A stretch of 57,449 nucleotides of DNA from Microbispora oryzae (lineage in GTDB: Bacteria; Actinomycetota; Actinomycetes; Streptosporangiales; Streptosporangiaceae), in assembly GCF_017896165.1 (NCBI RefSeq), contig NZ_JAFCNB010000029.1:1-57449 (forward strand), read 5' to 3'. Of the stretch, positions 9,098 to 16,969 are shown piece after piece; within the stretch, counting starts at the first letter, position 1; each line of letters begins with the position of its first letter. The position numbers were made by a program, and so were the translations under genes. The notes beneath the pieces were generated by a model. That model saw only the letters and a list, made by a program, of their open reading frames with translations. It made no database searches and had not been told where the DNA came from.

Positions 9098-9507
9098 GAA
9101 TCGCCGGATACGCCCTCGGGGGCGGCCTCATCCTGCTCGGCCTGGCCGGCCTGGCGCTGAACGCCGGGCAGGCCGACCCGTTGAGCTGGGCCTTGTGGTT
9201 CGGCGGTGGTGTTGTCGCGCACGACTTCGTTCTCGTGCCGGTGACACTCGCGCTGGGCGTCCCCCTGCGGCGGGTTCCCCGGCCGTACCGGGTGGGGCTG
9301 GTCGTCGCCGCCATGATCACCCTCGTCTCGCTGCCCGTGGTGCTCGGTTTCGGCCGCCGTGCGGACAACCCCTCCCAGCTGCCGCTCGACTACGGCAGGA
9401 ACCTCGCCGCCGTTCTCCTCGGCGTCGCCGTGGCGGCGGTCGCCGCCGACGCCTGGACGCGGCTGCGACGCCGGCGGCACGGGCGTGCGGCGCCACCCTC
9501 CTCCTGA
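9094..9507 (+). CDS. Small membrane protein of the molybdoenzyme operon
   Basis: A 137-residue protein with about four hydrophobic helices (residues about 5-23, 31-54, 67-85, 101-117) and a basic C-terminus. Its ATG overlaps the stop of the molybdopterin oxidoreductase, so it may be an accessory or membrane partner of that enzyme. No family recognised. Confidence 0.7.
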   Translation: MRIAGYALGGGLILLGLAGLALNAGQADPLSWALWFGGGVVAHDFVLVPVTLALGVPLRRVPRPYRVGLVVAAMITLVSLPVVLGFGRRADNPSQLPLDYGRNLAAVLLGVAVAAVAADAWTRLRRRRHGRAAPPSS

Positions 9508-9517
9508 CGCCCTCGCG

Positions 9518-9964
9518 TCACGCGTCGGGCGCGGCCTTCGCGGCCGGCTCAAGCAGCTCGCGGACGCTCCGCGGCAGCTGGACGAGAGCGTGCCGCACCG
9601 TGTTCTCGGACACCTCGTCGCAGATCACCTTGGTGACGACCGGCGCCAGTTTGCGCACGTCCGCGTGGGCGATGCGGCCGGTGAGGGCGAAGTGCTCGAT
9701 GAACTCCTGCCGTTCCCTGCGTACGGGGACCGCGCTGGGATCCCAGCCGTTGTAGAAGACCCCGCGGAGCAGGTCGGGCAGCTGGGCGGCCAGATGGGCC
9801 GCGCCGTCGACGGTGAGGCCGTCCCGCACCGCGTGTAACCACGTGCGCAGCACGCGGTGGGCGAATTCCCGATCCTCGGTGCCGATCGAGGCCGCCAGAT
9901 CCGCGAGCCAGCGGTTCGTGGTCTGGACGGTGCGGTCGAGACTGTGTACCCGAGCGGACGCCAT
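9518..9964 (-). CDS. DUF2267 protein
   Basis: A 148-residue, alpha-helical soluble protein matching DUF2267 (HRVLRTWLHAVRDGLTVDGA, then PDLLRGVFYNGWDPSAVP and a C-terminal repeat of the helical unit). Family function is unknown. ATG 9964 is preceded by TGGAGGGG, a good ribosome-binding site. It converges on the molybdoenzyme operon with only 10 bases between stops. Confidence 0.8.
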   Translation of the reverse strand: MASARVHSLDRTVQTTNRWLADLAASIGTEDREFAHRVLRTWLHAVRDGLTVDGAAHLAAQLPDLLRGVFYNGWDPSAVPVRRERQEFIEHFALTGRIAHADVRKLAPVVTKVICDEVSENTVRHALVQLPRSVRELLEPAAKAAPDA

Positions 9965-10104
9965 GGCCCCTCCAAACGGTGCGAGGGCGGTCTGCGTACG
10001 TCTCGCGGCGCACGACCCGGGGCCCGCGCCGCTTCCGCCTCCCATGCTATTCCGCCGGTCCCCGGGGCAACCGAGGCGAGTGGCTGAGGGCGGGCGGGGT
10101 GTGA

Positions 10105-10947
10105 TCAGCCGTTCTCCTGGGCGCGGTGGGGATGCGCCGGATACACCCCGATGATCCGCATGTCGGAGCAGAAGAAGAGCAGCTCCTCCAGGGCGAGGGC
10201 GACCCGGCTCTCGTCGGGGTGACCCTCGATCTCGACGTAGAAGCGGCTGGCCTTCAGCCCGGCGCCGACCTGATAGCTCTCGATCTTGGTGAGGTTCACG
10301 GCGTTGCTGGAGAAGCCGCCGAGGGCCTTGTAGAGCGCGCTCGGGATATTGCGTACCGAGAAGAAGAGGCTGGTCATCATCGGCTCGCCGGTGTTGCGCG
10401 GGAGCTTGGCGTCCCGCGACAGGACGACGAACCGGGTGGTGTTGTCGGGGGTGTCCTCGACCCCGGCCCGCAGCACCTCCAGGCCGTAAAGGGGGGCGGC
10501 GCCGGGCGGCGCGAGCGCCGCGTGCCGGGGATCGCCGAGCTCGGCGACCTCGCGGGCGGCGCCGGCGGTGTCGTCGCTCACCAGCGTCCGCCAGCCGCCC
10601 TCGCGGAGGATCTTCCGGCACTGGCCCAGGGCGTGCACATGGCTCCGCACGCACTCCACCTGGTCGACGGACGTGCCGGGGACCCCCATGAGATCGAAGT
10701 GGATGGGCAGGAAGTATTCGGCGACGATCGACAGGCCCGTCTCGGGCAGCAGGTGATGGACGTCCGCCACCCGCCCGGCGGCGGAGTTGTCCACGGGGAT
10801 CACCGCGAGGTCCGCCGTTCCCAGCGTGACCGCCTCAAGGGCCTGTTCGAACGTGGTGCAGGGCAGGTCCCGGCCGTCGGGGTAGAGGTCGCGGGCCGCG
10901 GCGGCCGAGTTCGACCCCGGTTCTCCCTGATAGGCGATGGTCACCAT
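10105..10947 (-). CDS. pheA: Prephenate dehydratase (monofunctional)
   Basis: A 280-residue enzyme converting prephenate to phenylpyruvate in phenylalanine synthesis. The N-terminal catalytic domain (residues 1 to about 180) carries AYQGEPGSNS, AVIPVDNSAAGRVAD and the conserved DNTTRF. An ACT regulatory domain follows, with FSVRNIPSALYKAL and NLTKIESYQ. The usual Phe-binding ESRP motif reads ESYQ and the end is IIGVYPAHPHR, features I associate with alphaproteobacterial-type PheA. ATG 10947 begins the conserved strand; longer in-frame extensions are rejected. It is monocistronic. Confidence 0.88.
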   Translation of the reverse strand: MVTIAYQGEPGSNSAAAARDLYPDGRDLPCTTFEQALEAVTLGTADLAVIPVDNSAAGRVADVHHLLPETGLSIVAEYFLPIHFDLMGVPGTSVDQVECVRSHVHALGQCRKILREGGWRTLVSDDTAGAAREVAELGDPRHAALAPPGAAPLYGLEVLRAGVEDTPDNTTRFVVLSRDAKLPRNTGEPMMTSLFFSVRNIPSALYKALGGFSSNAVNLTKIESYQVGAGLKASRFYVEIEGHPDESRVALALEELLFFCSDMRIIGVYPAHPHRAQENG

Positions 10948-11186
10948 ATGCGATCGATATCTCCGGCATCTTCGGCTCGGCGACTGCGCCTCGGTCGGGA
11001 GCAGATCAGGACGGGATCGGGCCGGCTCCGGCAGGGTGGTGCGGGCGGCCGCGAGAGGGGCTCCACGGGTGACTGCGCCGTGGATCGCTCCTCGCATGTT
11101 ACCCGGTCGCCGTCCCCGCCCCACGGCCCCCGGTCACCGCTGCACGGACGCTCGGCCGGGCCGCGCGCGGAACCGCCGGCGATGGC

Positions 11187-12569
11187 TTAGCGGTCGCGGC
11201 GGACGGCGGTGAGCGCGGCGATCACGGCGGCGCCCGCCAGCCCCGCGAGGGCGACCCTGGCCCCGGCGACACCGGGTCCTCCCGTGGAGAACAGGGCGAG
11301 GGTGACGACGGCGATGCCCAGCGCGGTGCCGACACCGCGCGCCATGCTGATCAGGCCGCCGGCGGTGCCCGACGACCGGACCGGGACGGCGCCCATGACG
11401 GCGGCGTTGTTGGCCGGGACGAACACCCCCAGACCCGCCCCCAGCACGGCCAGGCAGATGACGAGAGGGCCGACCTCGGTGGGTGCGGCCGCCGCGAGTC
11501 CGGTCGCCGCCGCGGCCGTCAGGGCGCCGGCCAGGCAGCGCGGACGGTTGCCCCAGCGGCGCGGCAACAGGCGGTCGCCCGTGATCGCGGTCAGCGCGAA
11601 CCCCGCGGGCAGCGCGCTCAGCACCGCGCCCGCGTGCGGCTCGCTCAGGCCGGTGGTGAGCAGCACCTGAGGCACGAGCACCAGCGGGCCGAACAGGACC
11701 AGATAGCCGCACAGTGCTCCGGCGAGGCCGCGCGTCACCGCGATGTCGCCCATCACGGCCGGGGGGATGAGCGGAGCCGCCGCCCGTCGCTCCCGGCGGA
11801 GCGTACCGGCGGCGGACGCCGCGGCTGTGATCAGCAGGACGGCGATCGACCACGCCGGCCAGCCCAGGCCGGACGCGGCCGAGACGGCGAGCAGCAGGCC
11901 CGAGGCGGCGTAGGCGAGCAGGAGGAGACCGGGCAGGTCGATGGCGTCGCGGTGCGCGCGCTCGCGGGTGCGTGGCAGCAGGTAGTAGCCGGCGACCACG
12001 GCCACCAGTCCGACCGGTACGTTGATCCAGAACACCCACCGCCAGCCGGCCAGGCCGACGATCAGGCCGCCCACCAGCGGGCCGAAGGCGAGGCCCAGCG
12101 ACTGGGCGGCGGCCTGGACTCCCAGGGCGGCCCGAGCGCGCCTCCTGGGGACGCTGCCCACCACCAACGCCACGCTGTTGGCCTGCAGCATCGCCGCCCC
12201 CGCGGCCTGCACCACCCGGCAGGCCAGGAGCACGGGCAGGGACGGCGCGAACCCGCACGCGGCCGACGCGGCGGTGAAGACGACGAATCCTCGCACGTAT
12301 ACGAGCTTGCGCCCCACGACGTCGGCCAGCCGTCCCACCGCGGCGAGCAGGGCGATCACGGTGAGCAGATAGACCAGCGCCACCCACTGCACCGCGGCCA
12401 GCGGCGCGTGAAACCCACGCTGGAGCGCCGGGAAGATCAGGGTGACGATGCTCGCGTCGAGCTGGCCCATGAAGGAGCCGACACACACCGCCGCCACCGC
12501 GAACCACGGCGCGTTCGGATGAGCCCGGACGCGTTCCGGCCGGGCCCGTTCTCTCAGCAGCCGACTCAT
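11187..12569 (-). CDS. MFS drug exporter, DHA2 (EmrB/QacA) type
   Basis: A 460-residue protein with 12-14 hydrophobic helices. Motif A-like GRLADVVGRKLVYVRG lies after helix 2, and the opening GSFMGQLDASIVTLIFPAL carries motif D1 (LDxTVVN-type) of the 14-helix DHA2 family. It is predicted to be a proton antiporter for hydrophobic compounds in the cytoplasmic membrane. The ATG at 12569 was chosen because upstream codons run into a tandem repeat; no strong ribosome-binding site is visible. No regulator is adjacent. Confidence 0.85.
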   Translation of the reverse strand: MSRLLRERARPERVRAHPNAPWFAVAAVCVGSFMGQLDASIVTLIFPALQRGFHAPLAAVQWVALVYLLTVIALLAAVGRLADVVGRKLVYVRGFVVFTAASAACGFAPSLPVLLACRVVQAAGAAMLQANSVALVVGSVPRRRARAALGVQAAAQSLGLAFGPLVGGLIVGLAGWRWVFWINVPVGLVAVVAGYYLLPRTRERAHRDAIDLPGLLLLAYAASGLLLAVSAASGLGWPAWSIAVLLITAAASAAGTLRRERRAAAPLIPPAVMGDIAVTRGLAGALCGYLVLFGPLVLVPQVLLTTGLSEPHAGAVLSALPAGFALTAITGDRLLPRRWGNRPRCLAGALTAAAATGLAAAAPTEVGPLVICLAVLGAGLGVFVPANNAAVMGAVPVRSSGTAGGLISMARGVGTALGIAVVTLALFSTGGPGVAGARVALAGLAGAAVIAALTAVRRDR

Positions 12570-12590
12570 TCGCGTCAGGCCCCCCTGAAC

Positions 12591-12620
12591 GCCACCGAAT
12601 GCCACCGAACGCCACCGAAC
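12591..12620. repeat. 10-bp tandem repeat (GCCACCGAAY x3)
   Basis: Three back-to-back copies of GCCACCGAA followed by T or C occupy 12591-12620, just upstream of the MFS gene start. Copies 2 and 3 are identical. It may be a slippage product or a binding site for a regulator of the exporter. Confidence 0.7.
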
Positions 12621-12874
12621 GCGAGTGCGACCCCTGCGAGTCTACCGGTCACCCTCCGCCATCTCCGCTGGTCGGCGACGTCGCGCGCCCGGCGGGGGCT
12701 CGTGGCCCGGCCCGGTTGAAGCGCGGGTGGAAAGCCGCCGCTTTCTAGACGCGACGCCCTTATGGTGATCAAATCTGTGGCTAGTGGCTTATGCGGGTTT
12801 GGACACTTGCCGGAGCCGCGAAGCGTGACACTATGAGTGATCGCGTCGGTCCCATTGGGAGAAAGGTACGACCC
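12621..12874. other. Intergenic region between exporter and FHA-flavoprotein gene
   Basis: With the tandem repeat, about 300 bases separate the two divergent starts. The part from about 12755 to 12800 is richer in A/T than its surroundings. GGGAGAAAGG at 12858-12867 is a good ribosome-binding site for the GTG at 12875. I see no other gene or clear hairpin; promoters for both genes are expected here but none can be fixed with confidence. Confidence 0.5.
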
Positions 12875-14839
12875 GTGCCGCCTGCGATTGTTGGGGATGA
12901 AGGGCCACTCGCCGGACAGAGATTTCCGGTAAGCGACAAACCGGTCACCTTCGGTCGTAGAGGCGACAACAGCGTAGTTATCACGAGTGACCGAGCCTCG
13001 CGTTTCCACGCGGAGGTGCGCCGTGAGGCCGAGGGCTATGTGCTGCACGACCGCGGCAGCCGCAACGGGACACTCGTCAACGGCACGCGTGTCACGTCAC
13101 ACCTGCTCCAGCCCGGCGACACGATCACCATCGGCGGGGAGACGTTCCGCTTCGAGGCGTTCGACGACTCCGAGACGATCATGGACGCGTCCCTGCTCCA
13201 GACGTTCGTGGGGTCGCTTCCGAGCGTCGAGCCGGGTCAGGTCCTGCGAGTCACCATCTCGGGCGGAGGGCCCGTCGGGCTCGGTCTCGCCCTGCTGCTC
13301 GAACACCTCATGGGGCCCCGGGTCTCCATCACGATGTACGACGGCCGCTGGACCCAGGACGGGTCACGGATCGTGTGGAAGAACGCGGCGCAGGGCAACA
13401 ACCGGCGGCAGCAGGTCGTGACCGTGCAGAGCCGCCAGTACCTGAACCTCCCGGAGGAGGTCCAGGCCCGGCTGTTCACCGAAGGCTCGTACACCGAGAT
13501 GTGGCCGGCCGGCCCCGACTCGATTCGCGGCTACAGCCCGCGGAATATCCGGATCGCCTATATCGAGGACACGCTGCTCGAAATGGCGAACGAGAAATCC
13601 GACCGGATCCGCCTGGTCCCCGCGAACTTCGACCCCGTGAACGACCACGAGGCGGTGGCCCAGGACCACGTGCTGGCCATCTGCGAGGGCGGGCGCTCGC
13701 GCACCCGTGAGCACTTCTCCGACAAGTTCGGCAAGGCCGACAAGTCGATCTACTCGCTGGACGGTCATCACGTACAGGACGTCGTGCTGGGGCTGAGGGT
13801 GAAGTCCGGCCTGTCGGATCCCATGATCGTCCTGCTGACCGTGGCGCAGAACCGGTTCCTCCTGAACGCGCTGCGCGGCGAGGGATTCCTGAACATGCGC
13901 CTCACCGACGAGGAGGCCAGGGAGGTCGTCGGCATCGACCCGATCCGGCACGTGTTCGAGGAGTGCATCGCCTCGAGCCCCTGCCTGATGGGACGGAACG
14001 ACGACGGCGACTTCCACTGCGCGACGCACATGACGCTGTTCCTGCCGGCCCTGATCAGGGGATCGGCGCTGTGGAAGCGGGCGAAGGAGGGGCTGCGGCT
14101 CTTCGGCATCCCCGAGGACGACGTGAGCGCGGTGACCGCCTTCCGGCTGGACATGGTGCAGCGGCCGAGGTTCACCGCCCAGCTGCACTCCCCGACGTCG
14201 GCCACGCCGGGAACGTACGGGTTCCTCCTCGGCGACGCGGCCAACGCGATCCACTTCTGGCCGGGGCGCGGACTCAACAGCGGGCTGGCGTCGGCCATCT
14301 CGCTCGCGCGGTCGCTCAACCGCAACTGGCGGGGCAGGGCGTTCCGCGACGCCGACTTCGTCCGCCATGAGGCGGCGATGTCGATGCTGCAGTATCGGCA
14401 CAAGAGCCGGGCGTGGAACGCGATGGTGACCACCGACGAGCACGGAGTCACTCAGGCGATCAAGGACAAGATCGTCCAAGGCATCGAAGAGGGCGGCGCG
14501 GTCTCCGACCGCGACGCGGACGTCGACGCCCTGATGGAACGGCTGCGCCAGATCAGGACCCGCCTGGAGCCGCGCATTCCCGGCATGCCGGATGACGCGG
14601 CCCTGGTCCGGCACCTGGGCGACCTCAAACCCGAGACGGTCCGTACCCTCCTGGTCAGCGGAGCGTGGGACACGCTGATCGTCGGGGGCGAGGAGGTCGA
14701 CATCGACATCTTCGACCGGCCGATCGGGTCCGACGGACCTCAGACGGAGCGGCCGGTGGTCCCCAGGCGGCCCGACACGCCGGTCAGGCGGGCCGGGGCG
14801 GTGTCCCTGGGACCTGCCGAGGCGACGTCGCCGGAATGA
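12875..14839 (+). CDS. FHA-domain / FAD-dependent oxidoreductase fusion protein
   Basis: A 654-residue protein. Residues about 5-105 form an FHA domain, the phosphothreonine-binding module: VTFGRRGDNSVVI, RASRFHAEVRREAEG, HDRGSRNGTLVNGTRV. Residues about 120-560 resemble a flavoprotein monooxygenase: the Rossmann loop ISGGGPVGLGLALLLE, and a C-terminal LLGDAANAIHFWPGRGLNSG in the position of the FAD-ribityl GD motif. A charged tail follows. I chose GTG 12875 for its ribosome-binding site; an ATG at 12833 would add 14 residues. This domain pair is unusual. It suggests a flavoenzyme controlled by Ser/Thr-kinase signalling, but substrate and partner are unknown. Confidence 0.8.
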   Translation: MPPAIVGDEGPLAGQRFPVSDKPVTFGRRGDNSVVITSDRASRFHAEVRREAEGYVLHDRGSRNGTLVNGTRVTSHLLQPGDTITIGGETFRFEAFDDSETIMDASLLQTFVGSLPSVEPGQVLRVTISGGGPVGLGLALLLEHLMGPRVSITMYDGRWTQDGSRIVWKNAAQGNNRRQQVVTVQSRQYLNLPEEVQARLFTEGSYTEMWPAGPDSIRGYSPRNIRIAYIEDTLLEMANEKSDRIRLVPANFDPVNDHEAVAQDHVLAICEGGRSRTREHFSDKFGKADKSIYSLDGHHVQDVVLGLRVKSGLSDPMIVLLTVAQNRFLLNALRGEGFLNMRLTDEEAREVVGIDPIRHVFEECIASSPCLMGRNDDGDFHCATHMTLFLPALIRGSALWKRAKEGLRLFGIPEDDVSAVTAFRLDMVQRPRFTAQLHSPTSATPGTYGFLLGDAANAIHFWPGRGLNSGLASAISLARSLNRNWRGRAFRDADFVRHEAAMSMLQYRHKSRAWNAMVTTDEHGVTQAIKDKIVQGIEEGGAVSDRDADVDALMERLRQIRTRLEPRIPGMPDDAALVRHLGDLKPETVRTLLVSGAWDTLIVGGEEVDIDIFDRPIGSDGPQTERPVVPRRPDTPVRRAGAVSLGPAEATSPE

Positions 14840-14845
14840 GCCGCT

Positions 14846-14877
14846 CACCCGCTCCCGGGCCGGACCGGGAGCGGGTG
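14846..14877 (+). terminator. Hairpin terminator after the FHA-flavoprotein gene
   Basis: A perfect 13-bp stem (CACCCGCTCCCGG with its complement) around a 6-nt loop begins 7 nt after the stop codon. It lacks a strong T tract, as is usual in GC-rich actinobacteria. Confidence 0.75.
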
Positions 14878-14889
14878 GGAGAAGGCGGA

Positions 14890-14907
14890 TAGCCGACCGG
14901 TCGAATA
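14890..14907. promoter_or_regulatory. TetR operator, copy 1 (own promoter)
   Basis: TAGCCGACCGGTCGAATA contains the perfect palindrome CGACCGGTCG. It lies about 20 bp upstream of the -10 box (TACACT, 14926-14931) of the TetR gene at 14938. The first 14 bases are identical to the site before the SDR gene at 18028, which implies a common regulator. Confidence 0.7.
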
Positions 14908-14937
14908 AACCGTGTCGCCCGGTCGTACACTCGCTTC

Positions 14938-15546
14938 ATGGGACGGACCAGCGACGCCAGGGAGAAGATTCTCGCCGCTGCGCGGTCGCTCATCGAACTG
15001 CACGGCTACTCGGCCCTGGGCGTGGCCGCGATCTGCCAGACGGCCGGGGTGCCCAAGGGCAGCTTCTACTACTTCTTCGAGTCCAAGGAGGCTCTCGCGC
15101 TCGCCGTCATCGACGAGCACTGGGCCGTCCAGCGGGCCGGGTGGGCGCGTGTCCTGGGTGCCGACGAGGAGCCGCTCCGGCGCCTGCGCCGGCTGTTCGA
15201 GGAGACCGAGACCGAACAGCTGGCGGGCCAGCAAACCTGCGGCACCGTCTCGGGCTGCCTGTTCGGCAACCTCAGCCTGGAGCTGAGCAACCAGGCCGAG
15301 GCCATCCGGGAGAGACTGCAGCAGATCTTCGACACGCAGGTGGAGATGGTCGCCACGGTCATCGCCGAGGCGCGCGACCGCGGCGAGGTCACCGTCGTGG
15401 ACCTCAGGGAAGCCGCGCGGTCCGTGGTCGCTCAGTTGGAGGGCCAGGTGCTGTTCGCCAAGCTCTACAACAACACGCAGCGGCTCAGCCCGCTGTGGGA
15501 CAACTGCCTGGCCCTGCTCGGCGCGCGGGCGTCACAACCGATCTAG
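14938..15546 (+). CDS. TetR family transcriptional regulator
   Basis: A 202-residue repressor. The N-terminal helix-turn-helix is residues about 5-50 (REKILAAARSLIELHGY, then GVPKGSFYYFFESKEAL). The C-terminal ligand domain contains CGTVSGCLFGNLSLELS, seen in the TetR_C subfamily of aldehyde/quinone-type sensors. TACACT ends 6 nt before ATG 14938, so the message is probably leaderless. The operator at 14890 predicts autorepression and the same site at 18028 predicts control of the SDR gene. Its two cysteines (near residues 101 and 106) could be redox- or electrophile-sensitive, an inference only. Confidence 0.9.
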   Translation: MGRTSDAREKILAAARSLIELHGYSALGVAAICQTAGVPKGSFYYFFESKEALALAVIDEHWAVQRAGWARVLGADEEPLRRLRRLFEETETEQLAGQQTCGTVSGCLFGNLSLELSNQAEAIRERLQQIFDTQVEMVATVIAEARDRGEVTVVDLREAARSVVAQLEGQVLFAKLYNNTQRLSPLWDNCLALLGARASQPI

Positions 15547-16850
15547 TCGGCTTCCGCGGCCGCGGGCCGTACGCCGGGGGCGTGGTGTTCCTGCGGGTGG
15601 TGGAGCACCACCGCCATGTGGTGTGGGAAGCCGGCGCGCAGCACGGCGGCGGCGACGGCGGCGGCGAGCACCACGGCGGACGCCACGATCAGCGCGTGGT
15701 GGTAGCCGTCGCGGAGCAGGGGCGTGACGACCAACGGGCCGATGATCTGGCCCGCGGAATATCCGGTGGTCAACAGCGCGACCGAACGAGGGAACCGCAG
15801 ATGGGCCCCGGTGCCCAGGGCGAGAGTGCTGACGCCGACGAAGGTCGCCCCGAACAGGACGGCGGCGATCAGAGCGGCGGCCAGGCCGCCGACGAGGGCG
15901 GGCAGCGCGATGCCGGCCGCCTGGATGACGAGCGCGGAGAACAGGAGGCCGGGGCGGGACCAGCGGCGTGCCAGCCGGGCCCACAGCGCCGACGACGGGA
16001 CGGCCGCCAGGCCGGCCAGCGTCCACGCCCCACTGCCGGCCCAGCCGGGGGCGCTCTGCCCGATGGCGGCGACGAGGAAGGTGCCGGCGATGATGTAGCC
16101 GACGCCCTCCAGGCTGTAGCCGGCGAACAGCGCGCCGAACCAGCGGTACGTGCCCGTCGTGGGCCAGACGACCGTCACGGCCTCGTCGGCCTCGTCGGCC
16201 TCGTCGGCCTCGTCGGGCGCGGAGGTCTCCTCCGGACGCAGGTTCCACGAGACGGCCGACAGAAGCGCGCACATCGCGGCGGCGCCCCACCAGGCGTCCT
16301 GCCAACCCGCATGCCAACCCGCATGCCGGCTCGCGATGCCGCGCAGCACGAGGACCAGCGCTCCGGACAGGGCGATCCCGGCGCCGACACCGCCGAAGCC
16401 CCAGCCCGGCAGGTGCGCCGGGTGCTGCCGGAGGTGGCTGAGCAGCGAGCTGACGGCGATGACGAAGATCAACGCGCTGGCGGCTCCGGCCGTCAGCCGC
16501 AGCCCGAGCCACACGACCGTGCTGTGCGTCGCCGGCATGGCCGCCAGAGAGACCGTCAGTACGGCCAGGCAGGCCCGCAGCAGCGCGCGGGAGCGTACCA
16601 GCGGCGGGGCGAGGATGCCCGCGAGCGCGCCGGCGAGATAGCCGATGTAGTTGGCGGTCGCCAGATGCGCCCCCACACTCGCGGACAGCCCGGCCTGGGC
16701 CTGCATCAGGGGAAGGATCGGCGTGTAGACGAACCGGCCGACCCCCATGCCCGCCGCGAGCGCGGCGGCCGCCCGGGTGACGTGGCCCCAGGGCGAGCCG
16801 GGCGCGCCTCCCGTTCGGGGGGCGGACGGGTGCCGTGCCGGCATGGTCAT
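15543..16850 (-). CDS. MFS transporter, YbfB/YjiJ type
   Basis: A 435-residue protein with about 12 hydrophobic helices. AAGMGVGRFVYTPILPLMQAQ is characteristic of the YbfB/YjiJ branch of the major facilitator superfamily. The central cytoplasmic loop contains an acidic microrepeat DEADEADEADEA. ATG 16850 is preceded by GAGGGA; the upstream extension is not supported. The stop codon overlaps that of the convergent TetR gene by 3 bases. It lies between a TetR and a LysR regulator, either of which might control it. Substrate unknown. Confidence 0.8.
   Translation of the reverse strand: MTMPARHPSAPRTGGAPGSPWGHVTRAAAALAAGMGVGRFVYTPILPLMQAQAGLSASVGAHLATANYIGYLAGALAGILAPPLVRSRALLRACLAVLTVSLAAMPATHSTVVWLGLRLTAGAASALIFVIAVSSLLSHLRQHPAHLPGWGFGGVGAGIALSGALVLVLRGIASRHAGWHAGWQDAWWGAAAMCALLSAVSWNLRPEETSAPDEADEADEADEAVTVVWPTTGTYRWFGALFAGYSLEGVGYIIAGTFLVAAIGQSAPGWAGSGAWTLAGLAAVPSSALWARLARRWSRPGLLFSALVIQAAGIALPALVGGLAAALIAAVLFGATFVGVSTLALGTGAHLRFPRSVALLTTGYSAGQIIGPLVVTPLLRDGYHHALIVASAVVLAAAVAAAVLRAGFPHHMAVVLHHPQEHHAPGVRPAAAEAD
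16180..16215. repeat. 9-bp coding tandem repeat, four copies
   Basis: Four exact copies of GCCTCGTCG inside the MFS gene encode the acidic DEA repeats of its central loop. In-frame units of 9 bp can change number without breaking the gene. Confidence 0.85.
16301..16324. repeat. 12-bp coding tandem repeat, two copies
   Basis: Two exact copies of GCCAACCCGCAT in the same MFS gene encode the doubled residues HAGWHAGW. It is a second in-frame duplication 85 bp from the first. Confidence 0.8.
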
Positions 16851-16932
16851 GGTGACGTCCCTCGTACGGTGGTGTCGGTCCATCGTGGGCCCATGACCAG
16901 GGAGGACGCCACGACCAACGAGCTCCCTACTG

Positions 16933-16962
16933 GGAGGCTCGGCCTCCTACGGGACGTACCAT
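16933..16962 (+). promoter_or_regulatory. Inverted repeat and leaderless -10 of the LysR gene
   Basis: GGAGGC-TCG-GCCTCC (16933-16947) is a perfect 6-bp inverted repeat. TACCAT at 16957-16962 lies 7 nt before the GTG at 16970. The inverted repeat falls at about -23 to -37, a position suited to autoregulation. Confidence 0.45.
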
Positions 16963-16969
16963 TGCGGGC

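Noticed and set aside
12833..12874. Upstream ATG start for the FHA-flavoprotein
   Set aside because: No ribosome-binding site or properly spaced leaderless -10 box; GTG 12875 has both a good site and fits the FHA domain edge. It remains a possible alternative.
16180..16215. Short regular repeats considered as a CRISPR-like array
   Set aside because: Units are 9 bp without spacers and lie in frame inside a transporter gene.
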